Source: Verrucomicrobiaceae bacterium
GTDB taxonomy: Bacteria; Verrucomicrobiota; Verrucomicrobiae; Verrucomicrobiales; Akkermansiaceae
NCBI GenBank assembly: GCA_003820635.1
Contig: RPOS01000030.1
Span: 1 to 32,086, forward strand
DNA: 32,086 nucleotides
Direction of reading: 5' to 3'
Shown here: positions 1 through 7,316 of the stretch, one piece after another
Position numbering within the stretch: the first letter of the stretch is position 1
Layout: each line of letters starts with the position of its first letter
Notes under the pieces: model-generated
What the model was told of the DNA's origin: nothing
Databases searched by the model: none
The model's input: the letters and a program-made list of their open reading frames with translations, nothing else
Translations under genes and position numbers: made by a program

Positions 1-1857
1 CTCCGCAGCTTGCTCCGCATCTTTCTTCTTCGAATCAGATTTCCCGCTGGCAGGCGGCTTGGAGGACTCTCGAGTCTGTTTGCTCCCGCTCTGAGGTTTT
101 GCATTTTCAGCGGGCCTCACTGGAGCGGTTCTCTCAGGTTGGCGGGGTTGCGGTTGTGTTCTGCGCTCCGGTTCCCTGGCTTCGGGTTGCTGCTCCGGCC
201 GGGATTCCCTTTGCGGCCTTTCCGCGCCACGCGTGGGTTCGGCTTGCTGTTTTTTCGTTTGAGGTTCCGCCTCTCGCCGGGACGGCGGGGGCTGTTCTTT
301 TTTCTCGAGAGGGGCGGCCTCCCTGCGTTCAGTCTTCGGTTGCTCCACTTTCCGCTCGGATGCACGTGGTTCCTGTTGGCGCCTGGGTTCGGGCCTTGGC
401 TTGTCCGCGTCCGGCTGGCGCTCAGGCTTGCGTGTTTTCGGTTCGACCGCGGCCGGGGCCTGCTGCCGTTTGGGCGGAGCTTCTTTGGACGCCAACTTGT
501 CCGGCGCCTTCCCAACGATTGGCGATTTTGGCAGCCTCACTTTTGTCGGCATGATTTCGCGCTCTGTTTTCCCTGTTGTGATGTTCACTCCATCGGCTTC
601 CAGCGACCGCCGCTGGTCACGGGTTTTACGCACTTCCCGCCCGAGCCTGGCCAGTTTCTCTTTTTCATTATTGGGCACGGGCTGAAGCCGCATCGGGCTG
701 TCTTCCCGTTTGGCCAATTCTTCAAGCGGGGCGGCCATCATCAGACGATTGCGTGTGACCTCGGGCGAATCCGTTATGAGCCTCTGCTGGTCGGCCCAAG
801 TGCGCGGCGGACGCGCGGATTCGTGATCGCGACGATAATCATAGGACTCTTGATAGCGGCGATCCCAATCCTGGTCCTGCCGATGCGTCCAACGCTGGTA
901 GGAATACACCGGATCATAGCCGTGGCGGCTGGATTGGTAAGCATAAGGCGAATAATACCCGCTGTCCCGGTATCTCCTGTCGTAATAGTCGCCGTAGTAG
1001 TAGTGATGATAGTTCGGCCTCAGGAACAGGTGATCCATCAAGGCCACCAGACCGATGGCAATCACCGGCGAGTAGTAATATCCCGGACGCGAATAGTATC
1101 CCGATTGGAAGTAAACCGGAGCATAAAGAACGCCCCGCCGGTCAAAGCTGTAGTCCCAGTAACCATCCACAAAGACATAACCCCGTGGTGTCCACACATA
1201 GTGGGCGGGAATCCAATCCCAATCAGAACGCCCTTGGGCCCAGTATCCGGGCCTCCATGCGTAGCGCTCCTGCTGCCACATCCAGTTTCCCGGCGTCCAG
1301 CCGTAGTCACGCGACGGAGCAGCCACATTGGGGCCCGCTTCCACGGTCACGGGAGGTCTTGGCAGATAGGTGGTTTCCTGGATCGAGGAATCGGCCCAGT
1401 ATCCGGATGTCCACTGGTATCCTTCTCCGCTTGTGGCCCAATAGCCGGTCGTCCATTGGCGGCCGGGCGGCAGGGCACGCCATGTGCCGCTGATCCAGAG
1501 ATAGTCGCTCCGCTCGTCATCCCAGCCCCAATAACCGGGAATCCAAGTGATATTGTCACCCTCCGGACGGACTTCCGGCGGCAGTTCCTCGATGGTATCC
1601 GGCGGGGCTTTTTCCACAATGACCCCTGGTTCGGGATTGTAGCTGACGATTCCGGCGAACGCCTCATGCACCGGACCCCGGGTGAGCACTTGCGCTCCCT
1701 GGTCATCGATTGCCGACTCTTCCGCTTGTCCGGTTGCGATGGCGGTTCCGAGGCTGAGAAAGACTGCCTGAGCCGCCGCCATTCCAAACATTGAGATCCT
1801 GCGCATCGCGTCGCGTGGCTTCCTGTTCAGAAGTATTTCGAAGGGTTGATGTTTCAT
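1..1857 (-). CDS. YXWGXW-repeat secreted protein, 3' end outside the window
   Basis: The minus-strand frame is open from an ATG at 1857 to base 1 (619 codons, no stop reached), so the C terminus is missing. A hydrophobic segment near residues 23-45 ending in ATGQA looks like a signal peptide. An ATG at 1806 is an alternative start; neither has a clear Shine-Dalgarno. Residues about 105-235 carry repeated WxPGYW/WxxGxW units (WIPGYWGW, WTTGYW, WTPGNWMW, WRPGYW), the hallmark of the YXWGXW family (PF12779). A Tyr/Arg-rich stretch follows (about 250-340), with a short hydrophobic patch near 265. The last 200 or so residues are a low-complexity Pro/Glu/Lys/Arg/Gln tail that is probably disordered. 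Members are exported envelope proteins of unknown function. The family call is firm; a cell-envelope role is inference. Confidence 0.85.
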   Translation of the reverse strand, partial: MKHQPFEILLNRKPRDAMRRISMFGMAAAQAVFLSLGTAIATGQAEESAIDDQGAQVLTRGPVHEAFAGIVSYNPEPGVIVEKAPPDTIEELPPEVRPEGDNITWIPGYWGWDDERSDYLWISGTWRALPPGRQWTTGYWATSGEGYQWTSGYWADSSIQETTYLPRPPVTVEAGPNVAAPSRDYGWTPGNWMWQQERYAWRPGYWAQGRSDWDWIPAHYVWTPRGYVFVDGYWDYSFDRRGVLYAPVYFQSGYYSRPGYYYSPVIAIGLVALMDHLFLRPNYHHYYYGDYYDRRYRDSGYYSPYAYQSSRHGYDPVYSYQRWTHRQDQDWDRRYQESYDYRRDHESARPPRTWADQQRLITDSPEVTRNRLMMAAPLEELAKREDSPMRLQPVPNNEKEKLARLGREVRKTRDQRRSLEADGVNITTGKTEREIMPTKVRLPKSPIVGKAPDKLASKEAPPKRQQAPAAVEPKTRKPERQPDADKPRPEPRRQQEPRASERKVEQPKTERREAAPLEKKEQPPPSRREAEPQTKKQQAEPTRGAERPQRESRPEQQPEAREPERRTQPQPRQPERTAPVRPAENAKPQSGSKQTRESSKPPASGKSDSKKKDAEQAAE

Positions 1858-1944
1858 GATCGTGCGGTTTTTTGTGTGATGATCTCCGCCTACCACACGA
1901 ATCACTCGCGTGGTGGCCTTGCATTTCGTATCCGTTTCGCCCGA

Positions 1945-2103
1945 TCAGATTTTCCCAAGCACCAGCAGGATGATCAGAATGAGGAGGATCAGGCCCAGCG
2001 CTCCACTTGGGAAATAGCCCCAGCTCCGGCTATGCGGCCATGTGGGGATTGCTCCAATCAAAAGCAGAACGAGCACAACCAGCAGAATGGTTCCTATTGA
2101 CAT
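1945..2103 (-). CDS. DUF3309 small membrane protein
   Basis: This 52-residue protein starts at the ATG at 2103 and ends in TGA at 1945-1947. It begins MSIGTILLVVLVLLLIGAIP, continues with the invariant-looking centre TWPHSRSWGY, and closes with a second hydrophobic helix ending LVLGKI. That is the complete pattern of the DUF3309 family: two membrane helices flanking a WPHSRxWGY loop. Function is unknown. Members are common in soil bacteria and often sit near stress genes, which fits the neighbours here. A perfect 8-bp hairpin lies 33-52 bp upstream of the start. The gene is separated from the YXWGXW gene by 87 bp and shares its direction. Confidence 0.9.
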   Translation of the reverse strand: MSIGTILLVVLVLLLIGAIPTWPHSRSWGYFPSGALGLILLILIILLVLGKI

Positions 2104-2135
2104 GATATTATTTTGTTTTCCGCATCCGATCCACC

Positions 2136-2155
2136 AACCCTGCTGTGGCAGGGTT
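2136..2155 (-). promoter_or_regulatory. Hairpin in the leader of the DUF3309 gene
   Basis: AACCCTGC (2136-2143) and GCAGGGTT (2148-2155) pair perfectly over 8 bp with a TGTG loop. It lies just upstream of the DUF3309 start. It has no T-run on the minus strand, so a leader structure or protein-binding site is as likely as a terminator. Confidence 0.4.
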
Positions 2156-2230
2156 TGACGCCCCTATTTGGATGGATCCAATAAGTTATGTGGGACGTAT
2201 GAATCTCACATGACAATCCGTTGGAAACAA

Positions 2231-2246
2231 TGGGGTGAAAACCCCA
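2231..2246. repeat. TGGGGT-GAAA-ACCCCA hairpin, copy 1
   Basis: Perfect 6-bp arms around a 4-nt GAAA spacer. The same core recurs at 3392-3406 and 6514-6528. It sits between the 2408-2719 gene and the DUF3309 gene, both on the minus strand, so it could end transcription of the first or regulate the second. Confidence 0.6.
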
Positions 2247-2407
2247 CTGATTCACCGATGCGGAGACTCACGGCTTTGAAGAGCTGAAAATCGGCGGACA
2301 CGATGGCGCCGGGGACAAGAGCATCGGCCTCGATCTCCGCTCAATCACCACCACATGGACTGCGGCGAATGCTTCATCATTGGTTGCAGCACTATGCCGG
2401 GACCACC

Positions 2408-2719
2408 TCAACCCCTATTGGCAAGCTCCCGCCTTTGCAAAAAATCGTAAATCTTTGCCGCGCCGAAAAGAAACAACGCCGGTGGTGCCAGCGCCGAAAG
2501 CACGCGGACCTGGGTGACAAGAATGGCGCGCACGGGAAGCCGATGCAGTAGATAGCCGACCGCGACAGCTCCGAGAACCGATGTCGTCGGGCAATTCCTA
2601 ATCTGATTCTCGCAAGCCTGATAACGTTGGCGGATGCCTTGCCGCGCGTTGCACAACGAAACATGGACCATTCCCTCCACCGAAGATGATGCTGACGGAT
2701 TATTTGATGAATCATTCAT
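2408..2719 (-). CDS. Small membrane protein, second gene of the DUF883 operon
   Basis: The 103-residue protein starts at an ATG 3 bp after the stop codon of the DUF883 gene, so the two are almost surely co-transcribed. The N-terminal 45 residues are polar (RQGIRQRYQACENQIRNCP). Two hydrophobic stretches follow: TTSVLGAVAVGYLL at about residues 45-58 and VLSALAPPALFLFGAAKIY at about 72-90, with a basic tail. The layout of a charged segment leading into a glycine-containing anchor resembles the C terminus of DUF883/ElaB/YqjD proteins, but I would not assign the family with confidence. In Enterobacteria yqjD is likewise followed by a small membrane protein gene, yqjE. A role at the inner membrane during stress is inference from that context. 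Confidence 0.7.
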   Translation of the reverse strand: MNDSSNNPSASSSVEGMVHVSLCNARQGIRQRYQACENQIRNCPTTSVLGAVAVGYLLHRLPVRAILVTQVRVLSALAPPALFLFGAAKIYDFLQRRELANRG

Positions 2720-2722
2720 GGC

Positions 2723-3340
2723 TTACCATAATTTGAGGTTGCTGCCGACCCGGCCGATTCGTTTTGAAAACAAGTCAACGGCGCGGCCGGGCTTGAGGCG
2801 CTGCACTCGATTCATGGTTTTACCCATGCCATCCCGCGCCGATTCATATCCCTCGTGAACACGTTGCGACACTGGAGCGAGCGCGGAGCGAAGCGTCCCT
2901 CGCACGGCGACCAAAGGCTCTTCCACCAAATGCTTACTGAACGTCGGCTTGCGCCTGGCATTCATGATGAGATAGCCGATGGCCGCGCCGATGGCGATGG
3001 CACCGATGACAACGGGCACGGGATTGCGACGCACATACTGCTTGGAGGCCGCCAGCGTGTCGCCGGCTTTCAGCGCCGCTGAATGATAGATGTCCTTGGC
3101 CGTGCCTCTGGCGCGGCGGGCCGCGTTCCTGGTGGTGTCGACGACATCCTCGGTCAGATCTTCGACGTCATTGGTAACGTCCTTTGCGATGGCTGCGGCT
3201 CTTTGGGCCGTTTCCCTGGCGCCGTCAGCAGCCTTACGGGCAATTTCCATTGCGGCCTCAGGCAGCTGATTCATAGGTGGTGTAAAGTGGATGCCGGTGC
3301 TCACGTTTTGGGGGTGGTTGATTTGTTTGTTGAAGCGCAT
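2723..3340 (-). CDS. DUF883 (YqjD/ElaB-like) membrane-anchored stress protein
   Basis: I place the start at the ATG at 3340 because AAAGGA lies 6-11 nt upstream, one of the few good ribosome sites in this window; the frame is open further upstream but that part looks non-coding. The 205-residue product has a long amphipathic Ala/Lys/Glu/Asp-rich helix at about 35-95 (repeats of AxxAxxxAKDV type), then YVRRNPVPVVIGAIAIGAAIGYLI at about 104-127, the double-Arg, Asn-Pro and glycine-zipper anchor typical of DUF883. About 75 further residues follow the anchor, more than in E. coli YqjD (about 100 aa total). Family members bind the inner membrane, and YqjD also binds ribosomes in stationary phase. 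It is the first gene of a two-gene operon. Confidence 0.85.
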   Translation of the reverse strand: MRFNKQINHPQNVSTGIHFTPPMNQLPEAAMEIARKAADGARETAQRAAAIAKDVTNDVEDLTEDVVDTTRNAARRARGTAKDIYHSAALKAGDTLAASKQYVRRNPVPVVIGAIAIGAAIGYLIMNARRKPTFSKHLVEEPLVAVRGTLRSALAPVSQRVHEGYESARDGMGKTMNRVQRLKPGRAVDLFSKRIGRVGSNLKLW

Positions 3341-3383
3341 CTTTTTTCCTTTGTGTTTAAGGATGATGCGCGCCGCGGCAATC

Positions 3384-3414
3384 CTCCGCCATGGGGTGAA
3401 ACCCCACTGCGGAG
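3384..3414. repeat. TGGGGT-GAA-ACCCCA hairpin, copy 2, with outer stem
   Basis: The core is TGGGGT (3392-3397), GAA, ACCCCA (3401-3406). Outside it CTCCGC (3384-3389) pairs with GCGGAG (3409-3414) across a 2-nt internal loop on each side, making a 31-nt two-part hairpin. It lies between divergent genes, 44 bp above the DUF883 start and about 140 bp above the fasciclin start. Confidence 0.65.
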
Positions 3415-3556
3415 ACAAATTTGTATCCGCGGCCCGGATCTCACAGGGAAAAGTAGGGATACACCCCATGGCGCTCCCGGTGCCAGCGATCCATCTTCCG
3501 CTTGCAAGGACGGACATGCGTGCCGATCCGGATAACCAATAACCAAATAGCATATC

Positions 3557-4117
3557 ATGAAAACAAAACACCTGACCCATACCGTGCTGCTTATTTCCAT
3601 GGCGGCACTCACACCAGCCGTAATCGCCCAAAACGATAAGACTGACAAACCCGTGATGGAAGAGAAGGCCACCGTGCAACCCGGCTCATTAACCACGGTC
3701 ATCGCCGACAGCGCTTCATTCTCCACTCTCACGAAAGCCCTCAAGGCGGCTGATCTTGATATAACCCTTGGTGCCAAGGGTGACTTCACGGTGTTCGCGC
3801 CAACGGACGAGGCATTCGGCAAACTTCCACCTGAAACGCTCACCAAGCTGCTGCTTCCCGGGAACAAGGAAAAACTCCGCATGCTCCTGCTTTATCATGT
3901 AGTCGCCGGCAGAATGCTCGCCGCGGACCTGATCGACGGCGACGTGAAAACCGTCAATGGCGAGAAATTGAAAATCGATGTTTCGACCGACAAGATCGAA
4001 GTCGATGGCAACAAGGTATTCAGCCCCGATGTCACCGCCACCAATGGCGTCATGCATAGCATCGGCAAGGTTCTGGTTCCTAAATCGCTTGATGGATTCG
4101 CAGGTCTCAAAAACTGA
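3557..4117 (+). CDS. Secreted fasciclin (FAS1) domain protein
   Basis: The 186-residue protein opens with MKTKHLTHTVLLISMAALT and PAVIAQ, a clear signal peptide with cleavage near AQ-ND (residue 25). One FAS1 domain fills residues about 43-182. The first conserved block reads GDFTVFAPTDEAFGKLP and the second LLYHVVAGRM, with the terminal ATNGVMHSIGKVLVP strand. These are the H1 and H2 signatures of the family. Single-domain bacterial FAS1 proteins are exported and thought to act in adhesion or surface interaction. There is no lipobox and no membrane anchor, so it should be soluble and periplasmic or released. The start lacks a Shine-Dalgarno. It is divergent from the DUF883 operon and is followed by a strong hairpin. 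Confidence 0.92.
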   Translation: MKTKHLTHTVLLISMAALTPAVIAQNDKTDKPVMEEKATVQPGSLTTVIADSASFSTLTKALKAADLDITLGAKGDFTVFAPTDEAFGKLPPETLTKLLLPGNKEKLRMLLLYHVVAGRMLAADLIDGDVKTVNGEKLKIDVSTDKIEVDGNKVFSPDVTATNGVMHSIGKVLVPKSLDGFAGLKN

Positions 4118-4144
4118 AGACCGACATTTCTCCCCCTGAAAACC

Positions 4145-4170
4145 GACGTCTGCGGTTCGCCGCAGGCGTC
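4145..4170. terminator. 11-bp hairpin with TTCG loop between convergent genes
   Basis: GACGTCTGCGG (4145-4155) pairs with CCGCAGGCGTC (4160-4170) with one G-T wobble, closing a stable TTCG tetraloop. It follows the fasciclin stop by 27 bp and the kinase stop (minus strand) by 36 bp. There is no long T-run on either side, so it may be a bidirectional terminator or an RNA-end protector. Confidence 0.65.
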
Positions 4171-4206
4171 TCTTCGCATGTGCATGCCACATCACACGCA
4201 TTTGCT

Positions 4207-5901
4207 TCATGACGCGGGAATCTCAACTTGCACCGTGGTGGGACCGCCGGGCGCGGAGTTCAATTGGAACGTGCCGCCGATCATCTCGACACGCTCCCGC
4301 ATGCCGATCAGGCCGAGCCGGTTGTTCTTTCTCGAGCCCGCTTTACCGCTGACCTGAAAGCCATGTCCGTTGTCGGTGATGGTCATCCGGATGACGTCAT
4401 CCAGAGTCTCGATGCTGACTTCCACACGACTGGCTCCGGCGTGACGTGCGACATTGGTGAGCGCTTCCTGGGCGATGCGGTAGAGCACCGTGCGCACCAT
4501 GCTGGTCGACTGGTCGATCTTCGCGAACGCCTTCAGGCTGACCCGGATTCCGGTGTCCGCCATGAATTGCTTCATGTGCACTTGAAGCGCCGGGATCAAC
4601 CCCAGGTCATCGAGCATGGTAGGGCGCATCTCACGGGCGAAATCATGGATGATTTTCACCGCCTTCTCCACCAGCATCTGGGTGCGGGAAATCTGCTGCT
4701 GGAGGGTTTCTGGAGCAGCGACGCCCTGGGCCAGCACCGCAAGATGGACATTGATGCCCACCAGGGACTGGGCGATGACATCGTGCAACTCGCGGCTGAT
4801 GCGCTTCCGCTCCTCCTCCTGGACGTGCAGGATCCGGTGGGAAAGCTCGCGCAACTGTTTCTGCTGCAAGCGCGATTGCCTGAGGAGACGGCTTTGTTCC
4901 TTGCGATTCGCACGCAGGTCCTCCTCGATGACCTTTCTGCGGGCGATTTCCAGATTCAATTTCACATTCCGGAGTGTCATGTCCTCCGCCAGCTTGCGCA
5001 CCGTGATGTCGCGGATGTTGCATTGGATCACCGGCTGGCCGTCTTCATGATAAAGATTGGCGACCACCTCGACTTCCTGATGGCGTCCCGCCTGGTTTTT
5101 CAGCGGCAGATCCTCATAGCGCACCTCGTGGCTTCTTTTCAGCTTGCGGAACATTGCCTGACTTGCGTTCTCATCCTTGAGCAATCCGATTTCAAACAAT
5201 TCCTTGCCAATCAACTGGTCGCGCGGATAACCCAGCAGCCGTGTCATGAAAGGATTGGCATCGATGATCTTGCGGGTGCCTGGATCGATGAGAAGGACGC
5301 CATCATGCGCCGCTTCAAAAAGACGGCGGTAGCGGATTTCCGAGACACGCATTTCCTCCAGCGCCTGTCTGCGCCCGGTGATGTCCAGAATCATGGCGCT
5401 GCATTCCAAGCCGTTGGGGCAGCGCCGGGCTTCGATCGTGAAGATACGGGTCGCAAGGGTCGCGTCGGCCAGTTCGAACTCCCCGGATTGTTTGGTTTCA
5501 GTCGCGAATACCTGCTTCAAAAAGACCTTGAACCCGGTGCGCTGACCAGCAGCCACAAGCATGCTGAAGGTGCGGCCGATCAGGCTCGAGCGTTCGATGC
5601 CGACCATGGTGGCGCCGGTTAGATTCGCGAGACGAATGATGCCGTTGGCGGTAAGGGTGAAGTAACCGACCGGCGCGAAGTCGTAGAGTTCGGTGTATTT
5701 ATCCAGCAGGGCTTCCGACTCGTCGCGCGCGATGCGGAGTTCAATATTCTGCATTTCCAGTTCGATCTGATGGGCCTCCAGTTCGTGGAGCGTTTGACGC
5801 GCGTCGGCATCAACAAGCTTTGTTGCCGGTTTTACGGCGAGTTTTTCCGCACGGCGGCGCAACGCGGCGGGACTTTCCTCGATCTTGGACTTTCCGGGCA
5901 T
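4207..5901 (-). CDS. PAS-PAS sensor histidine kinase, NarL/DegS class (HisKA_3)
   Basis: This 564-residue kinase has no membrane segment, so it is a cytoplasmic sensor. Residues about 30-66 form a coiled coil leading into a first PAS domain (about 66-170, DFAPVGYFTL). A second PAS domain spans about 186-300 (YRRLFEAAHDGVLLIDPGT) and ends in IRDITVRKLAE. A coiled coil at about 303-360 precedes the HisKA_3 dimerisation motif EEERKRISRELHDVIAQSL, with phospho-acceptor His373. The ATPase domain shows the N box (IAQEALTNVARHA, about 477-489) and G1 box (DNGHGF, about 510-515). Kinases of this class phosphorylate NarL-type regulators. No receiver-domain gene is in the window; the LuxR-type protein at 8,919 lacks a receiver. 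The upstream CheB remnant ends 7 bp before its start, so they form one transcription unit. Confidence 0.93.
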   Translation of the reverse strand: MPGKSKIEESPAALRRRAEKLAVKPATKLVDADARQTLHELEAHQIELEMQNIELRIARDESEALLDKYTELYDFAPVGYFTLTANGIIRLANLTGATMVGIERSSLIGRTFSMLVAAGQRTGFKVFLKQVFATETKQSGEFELADATLATRIFTIEARRCPNGLECSAMILDITGRRQALEEMRVSEIRYRRLFEAAHDGVLLIDPGTRKIIDANPFMTRLLGYPRDQLIGKELFEIGLLKDENASQAMFRKLKRSHEVRYEDLPLKNQAGRHQEVEVVANLYHEDGQPVIQCNIRDITVRKLAEDMTLRNVKLNLEIARRKVIEEDLRANRKEQSRLLRQSRLQQKQLRELSHRILHVQEEERKRISRELHDVIAQSLVGINVHLAVLAQGVAAPETLQQQISRTQMLVEKAVKIIHDFAREMRPTMLDDLGLIPALQVHMKQFMADTGIRVSLKAFAKIDQSTSMVRTVLYRIAQEALTNVARHAGASRVEVSIETLDDVIRMTITDNGHGFQVSGKAGSRKNNRLGLIGMRERVEMIGGTFQLNSAPGGPTTVQVEIPAS

Positions 5902-5908
5902 GGTCTGA

Positions 5909-6349
5909 TCAGTTTTTACGCGGCTTCACGGTGACGCTTCGCGTTCGCTTGCGCTCGGCCTTCAATTCAATCTTGGCCTTATCCAACTCCGTGGATTTCC
6001 CTGCCAGGCGGTTTTCCAGGGCGAGCTGCATCTCCTGCGGTCTCGCTTCCAGTTCCTTGGCCTCGGTGATGCCCCAATAGGAAATCACGACACCATCGAT
6101 GCAGTCGTCCAGCGTGCGGTAAGGCATGAGCCCCTTGCGGGTGGGATCCAGATGCTGGACGATCACAAAGGCCATGCCACATCCCGCCGGGACATGCGCC
6201 ATGAATTGTTCCAGCGCCTCGAAGCCGCATGCGGACGCGCCGATGCCGATGATCGGGAATGAAACCGCCTTTTGCGAAGCAGGTGAATTCTCCTGAACCG
6301 CTGGAACGGGTTTCCTGACCCGCTTGGCCGGTGATGGATTTTTTTTCAT
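5909..6349 (-). pseudogene. Remnant of a CheB-CheR-PAS fusion protein with large internal deletion
   Basis: The frame from the ATG at 6349 codes for 146 residues. Residues about 30-75 match the start of a CheB methylesterase domain (IIGIGASACGFEALEQF, then MAFVIVQHLDPTRKG). At about residue 78 the sequence jumps to MPYRTLDDCIDGVVISYWGITEAKELEA, which in CheB-CheR-PAS fusions lies roughly 500 or more residues later, in the linker after the CheR domain. The rest of CheB, all of CheR and most of the PAS part are missing, yet the frame stays open. The catalytic Ser and His blocks are present, but the usual GASAGG is GASACG and the catalytic Asp region is absent. It is probably inactive. Whether the stub is made as a protein, or only supplies a leader for the kinase gene 7 bp downstream, cannot be told from sequence. 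Confidence 0.8.
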
Positions 6350-6510
6350 GTGTTTTTCCCGGCGGATCTTCGAATCGGTTTTGATGCAGCCATTCGAAAT
6401 TCCACTCCTCCCACAGGGTGCAAGATGTTCGACGCAAATCCCGGTCGCAACCCAAATTTTAGGCCAGGTTATGCATGGGGGAAATCTCCGGCGGATCTGC
6501 GCATCCTGCC

Positions 6511-6531
6511 CCATAGGGTTTCACCCCATGG
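6511..6531. repeat. TGGGGT-GAA-ACCCCA-type hairpin, copy 3
   Basis: On the plus strand CCATAGGGT (6511-6519), TTC, ACCCCATGG (6523-6531) form a 9-bp stem with one wobble pair. The minus-strand reading gives TGGGGT-GAA-ACCCTA, the same core as copies 1 and 2. It lies between the divergent CheB remnant and the lipoprotein gene, 108 bp above the latter. Confidence 0.6.
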
Positions 6532-6638
6532 AAGTCGGCTTCATGATGGGCCATGCTCATTGCATCCGCCCACAGTGGAACTCTATCCGATGCCGGTTAG
6601 ACCCCGGTTGACAAACAACCCAATCAAAACATACCGCC

Positions 6639-7247
6639 ATGAAACTGGAAAACAAAGACCTGAGGAACATCGAAACAATCAATCCCCAACAGGAGCCGGC
6701 CGATTCATTCGGTCCAAGCGCCGAGGTGGCCGGGCCTGCCCACAGCGGCAGCGGATTCCCTGATGTCGCAGTGAAATCACGCGGACTGTGCAGACCGATG
6801 TTCGTCGTCACCGGCGTGGCATTGTGCATGGGCGTTGCTTCCTGCATTGTCCCCTATGATTCACATGGCGGCGGCTCCGCAACCGTCACCACTTACCGGC
6901 CGGGATACACGGTCACTTCCCTTCCAGGCGGCTACCGCAGCGAAAACATCTCGGGTAGCACTTACTATTACCACGACGGCTATTACTATCGTCCGGGTTC
7001 CGGTGGCTATGTGGTGGTAGATGCGCCCCGCAGCAGTCGTTACTATGACGACTACAATCGCCGCCAGCGGACCTATCAGGCGTCACCCGATCGTCACGAC
7101 GGACGGTATGATCGCGGCGAAGTCATCACCCGCCTTCCGGACGGCTATCGCGTGGTGAATTACCGTGGAGAGACCTACTATCAGGCCGGGGACCGGTATT
7201 ACCGCCGCCAGGGCGAAACCTACGTCATCACCACCAGGCCATATTGA
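6639..7247 (+). CDS. Tyr/Gly-rich putative lipoprotein, DUF6515-like
   Basis: The 202-residue product has a central hydrophobic stretch, MFVVTGVALCMGVASC, at about residues 54-69. It ends in a VASC lipobox, so cleavage before the Cys and lipid attachment are likely. That leaves an unusually long n-region from the ATG at 6639; a GTG at 6771 (VKSRGLCRPMFVV) would give a normal lipoprotein signal and is a real alternative. The mature part repeats a Tyr-rich pattern: TSLPGGYRSENISGSTYYYHDGYYYR, then ITRLPDGYRVVNYRGETYYQAGDRYYRR. The LPxGYR..G.TYY..G.YYR module occurs twice, about 90 residues apart. This resembles DUF6515-type envelope proteins. Function is unknown. It lies in the same stress-flavoured block as the YXWGXW protein. 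Confidence 0.75.
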   Translation: MKLENKDLRNIETINPQQEPADSFGPSAEVAGPAHSGSGFPDVAVKSRGLCRPMFVVTGVALCMGVASCIVPYDSHGGGSATVTTYRPGYTVTSLPGGYRSENISGSTYYYHDGYYYRPGSGGYVVVDAPRSSRYYDDYNRRQRTYQASPDRHDGRYDRGEVITRLPDGYRVVNYRGETYYQAGDRYYRRQGETYVITTRPY

Positions 7248-7281
7248 GAAGCGGCCTGCACGATGAAAGCCCGATATGGAA

Positions 7282-7306
7282 CCCCTCGATGACTTTGGTC
7301 GAGGGG
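7282..7306. terminator. Hairpin between convergent genes
   Basis: CCCCTCGA (7282-7289) and TCGAGGGG (7299-7306) pair perfectly over 8 bp with a 9-nt loop, 34 bp past the lipoprotein stop and 10 bp past the stop of the radical SAM gene on the other strand. No strong T-run follows, but the position suits a bidirectional terminator. Confidence 0.65.
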
Positions 7307-7316
7307 GCTCCTCTTA

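Larger units (their letters stand above)
2104..2407. other. Intergenic region with three inverted repeats
   Basis: I see no credible gene in these 304 bp. Reading upward there is a hairpin at 2136-2155 (AACCCTGC, 4-nt loop, GCAGGGTT), a near-palindrome at 2168-2181 (TTGGAT-GG-ATCCAA) that could be an operator, and a hairpin at 2231-2246 shared with two other sites. The 2136-2155 hairpin is in the likely leader of the DUF3309 gene. Confidence 0.5.

Noticed and set aside
10..1794. Long plus-strand open frame of 594 codons
   Set aside because: It is opposite the YXWGXW gene, whose minus-strand frame has repeats, a signal peptide and family motifs; the plus frame has no recognisable sequence.
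3341..3679. Upstream extension of the DUF883 frame to 3679
   Set aside because: The ATG at 3340 has the best ribosome site in the area; the extension is Trp/Cys-rich, overlaps the divergent fasciclin start and contains the copy 2 hairpin.
5617..5623. GGTTAGA at 5617 and 6594 as copies of the TCTAACA word
   Set aside because: The last base of the core differs (TCTAACC); I did not count them.
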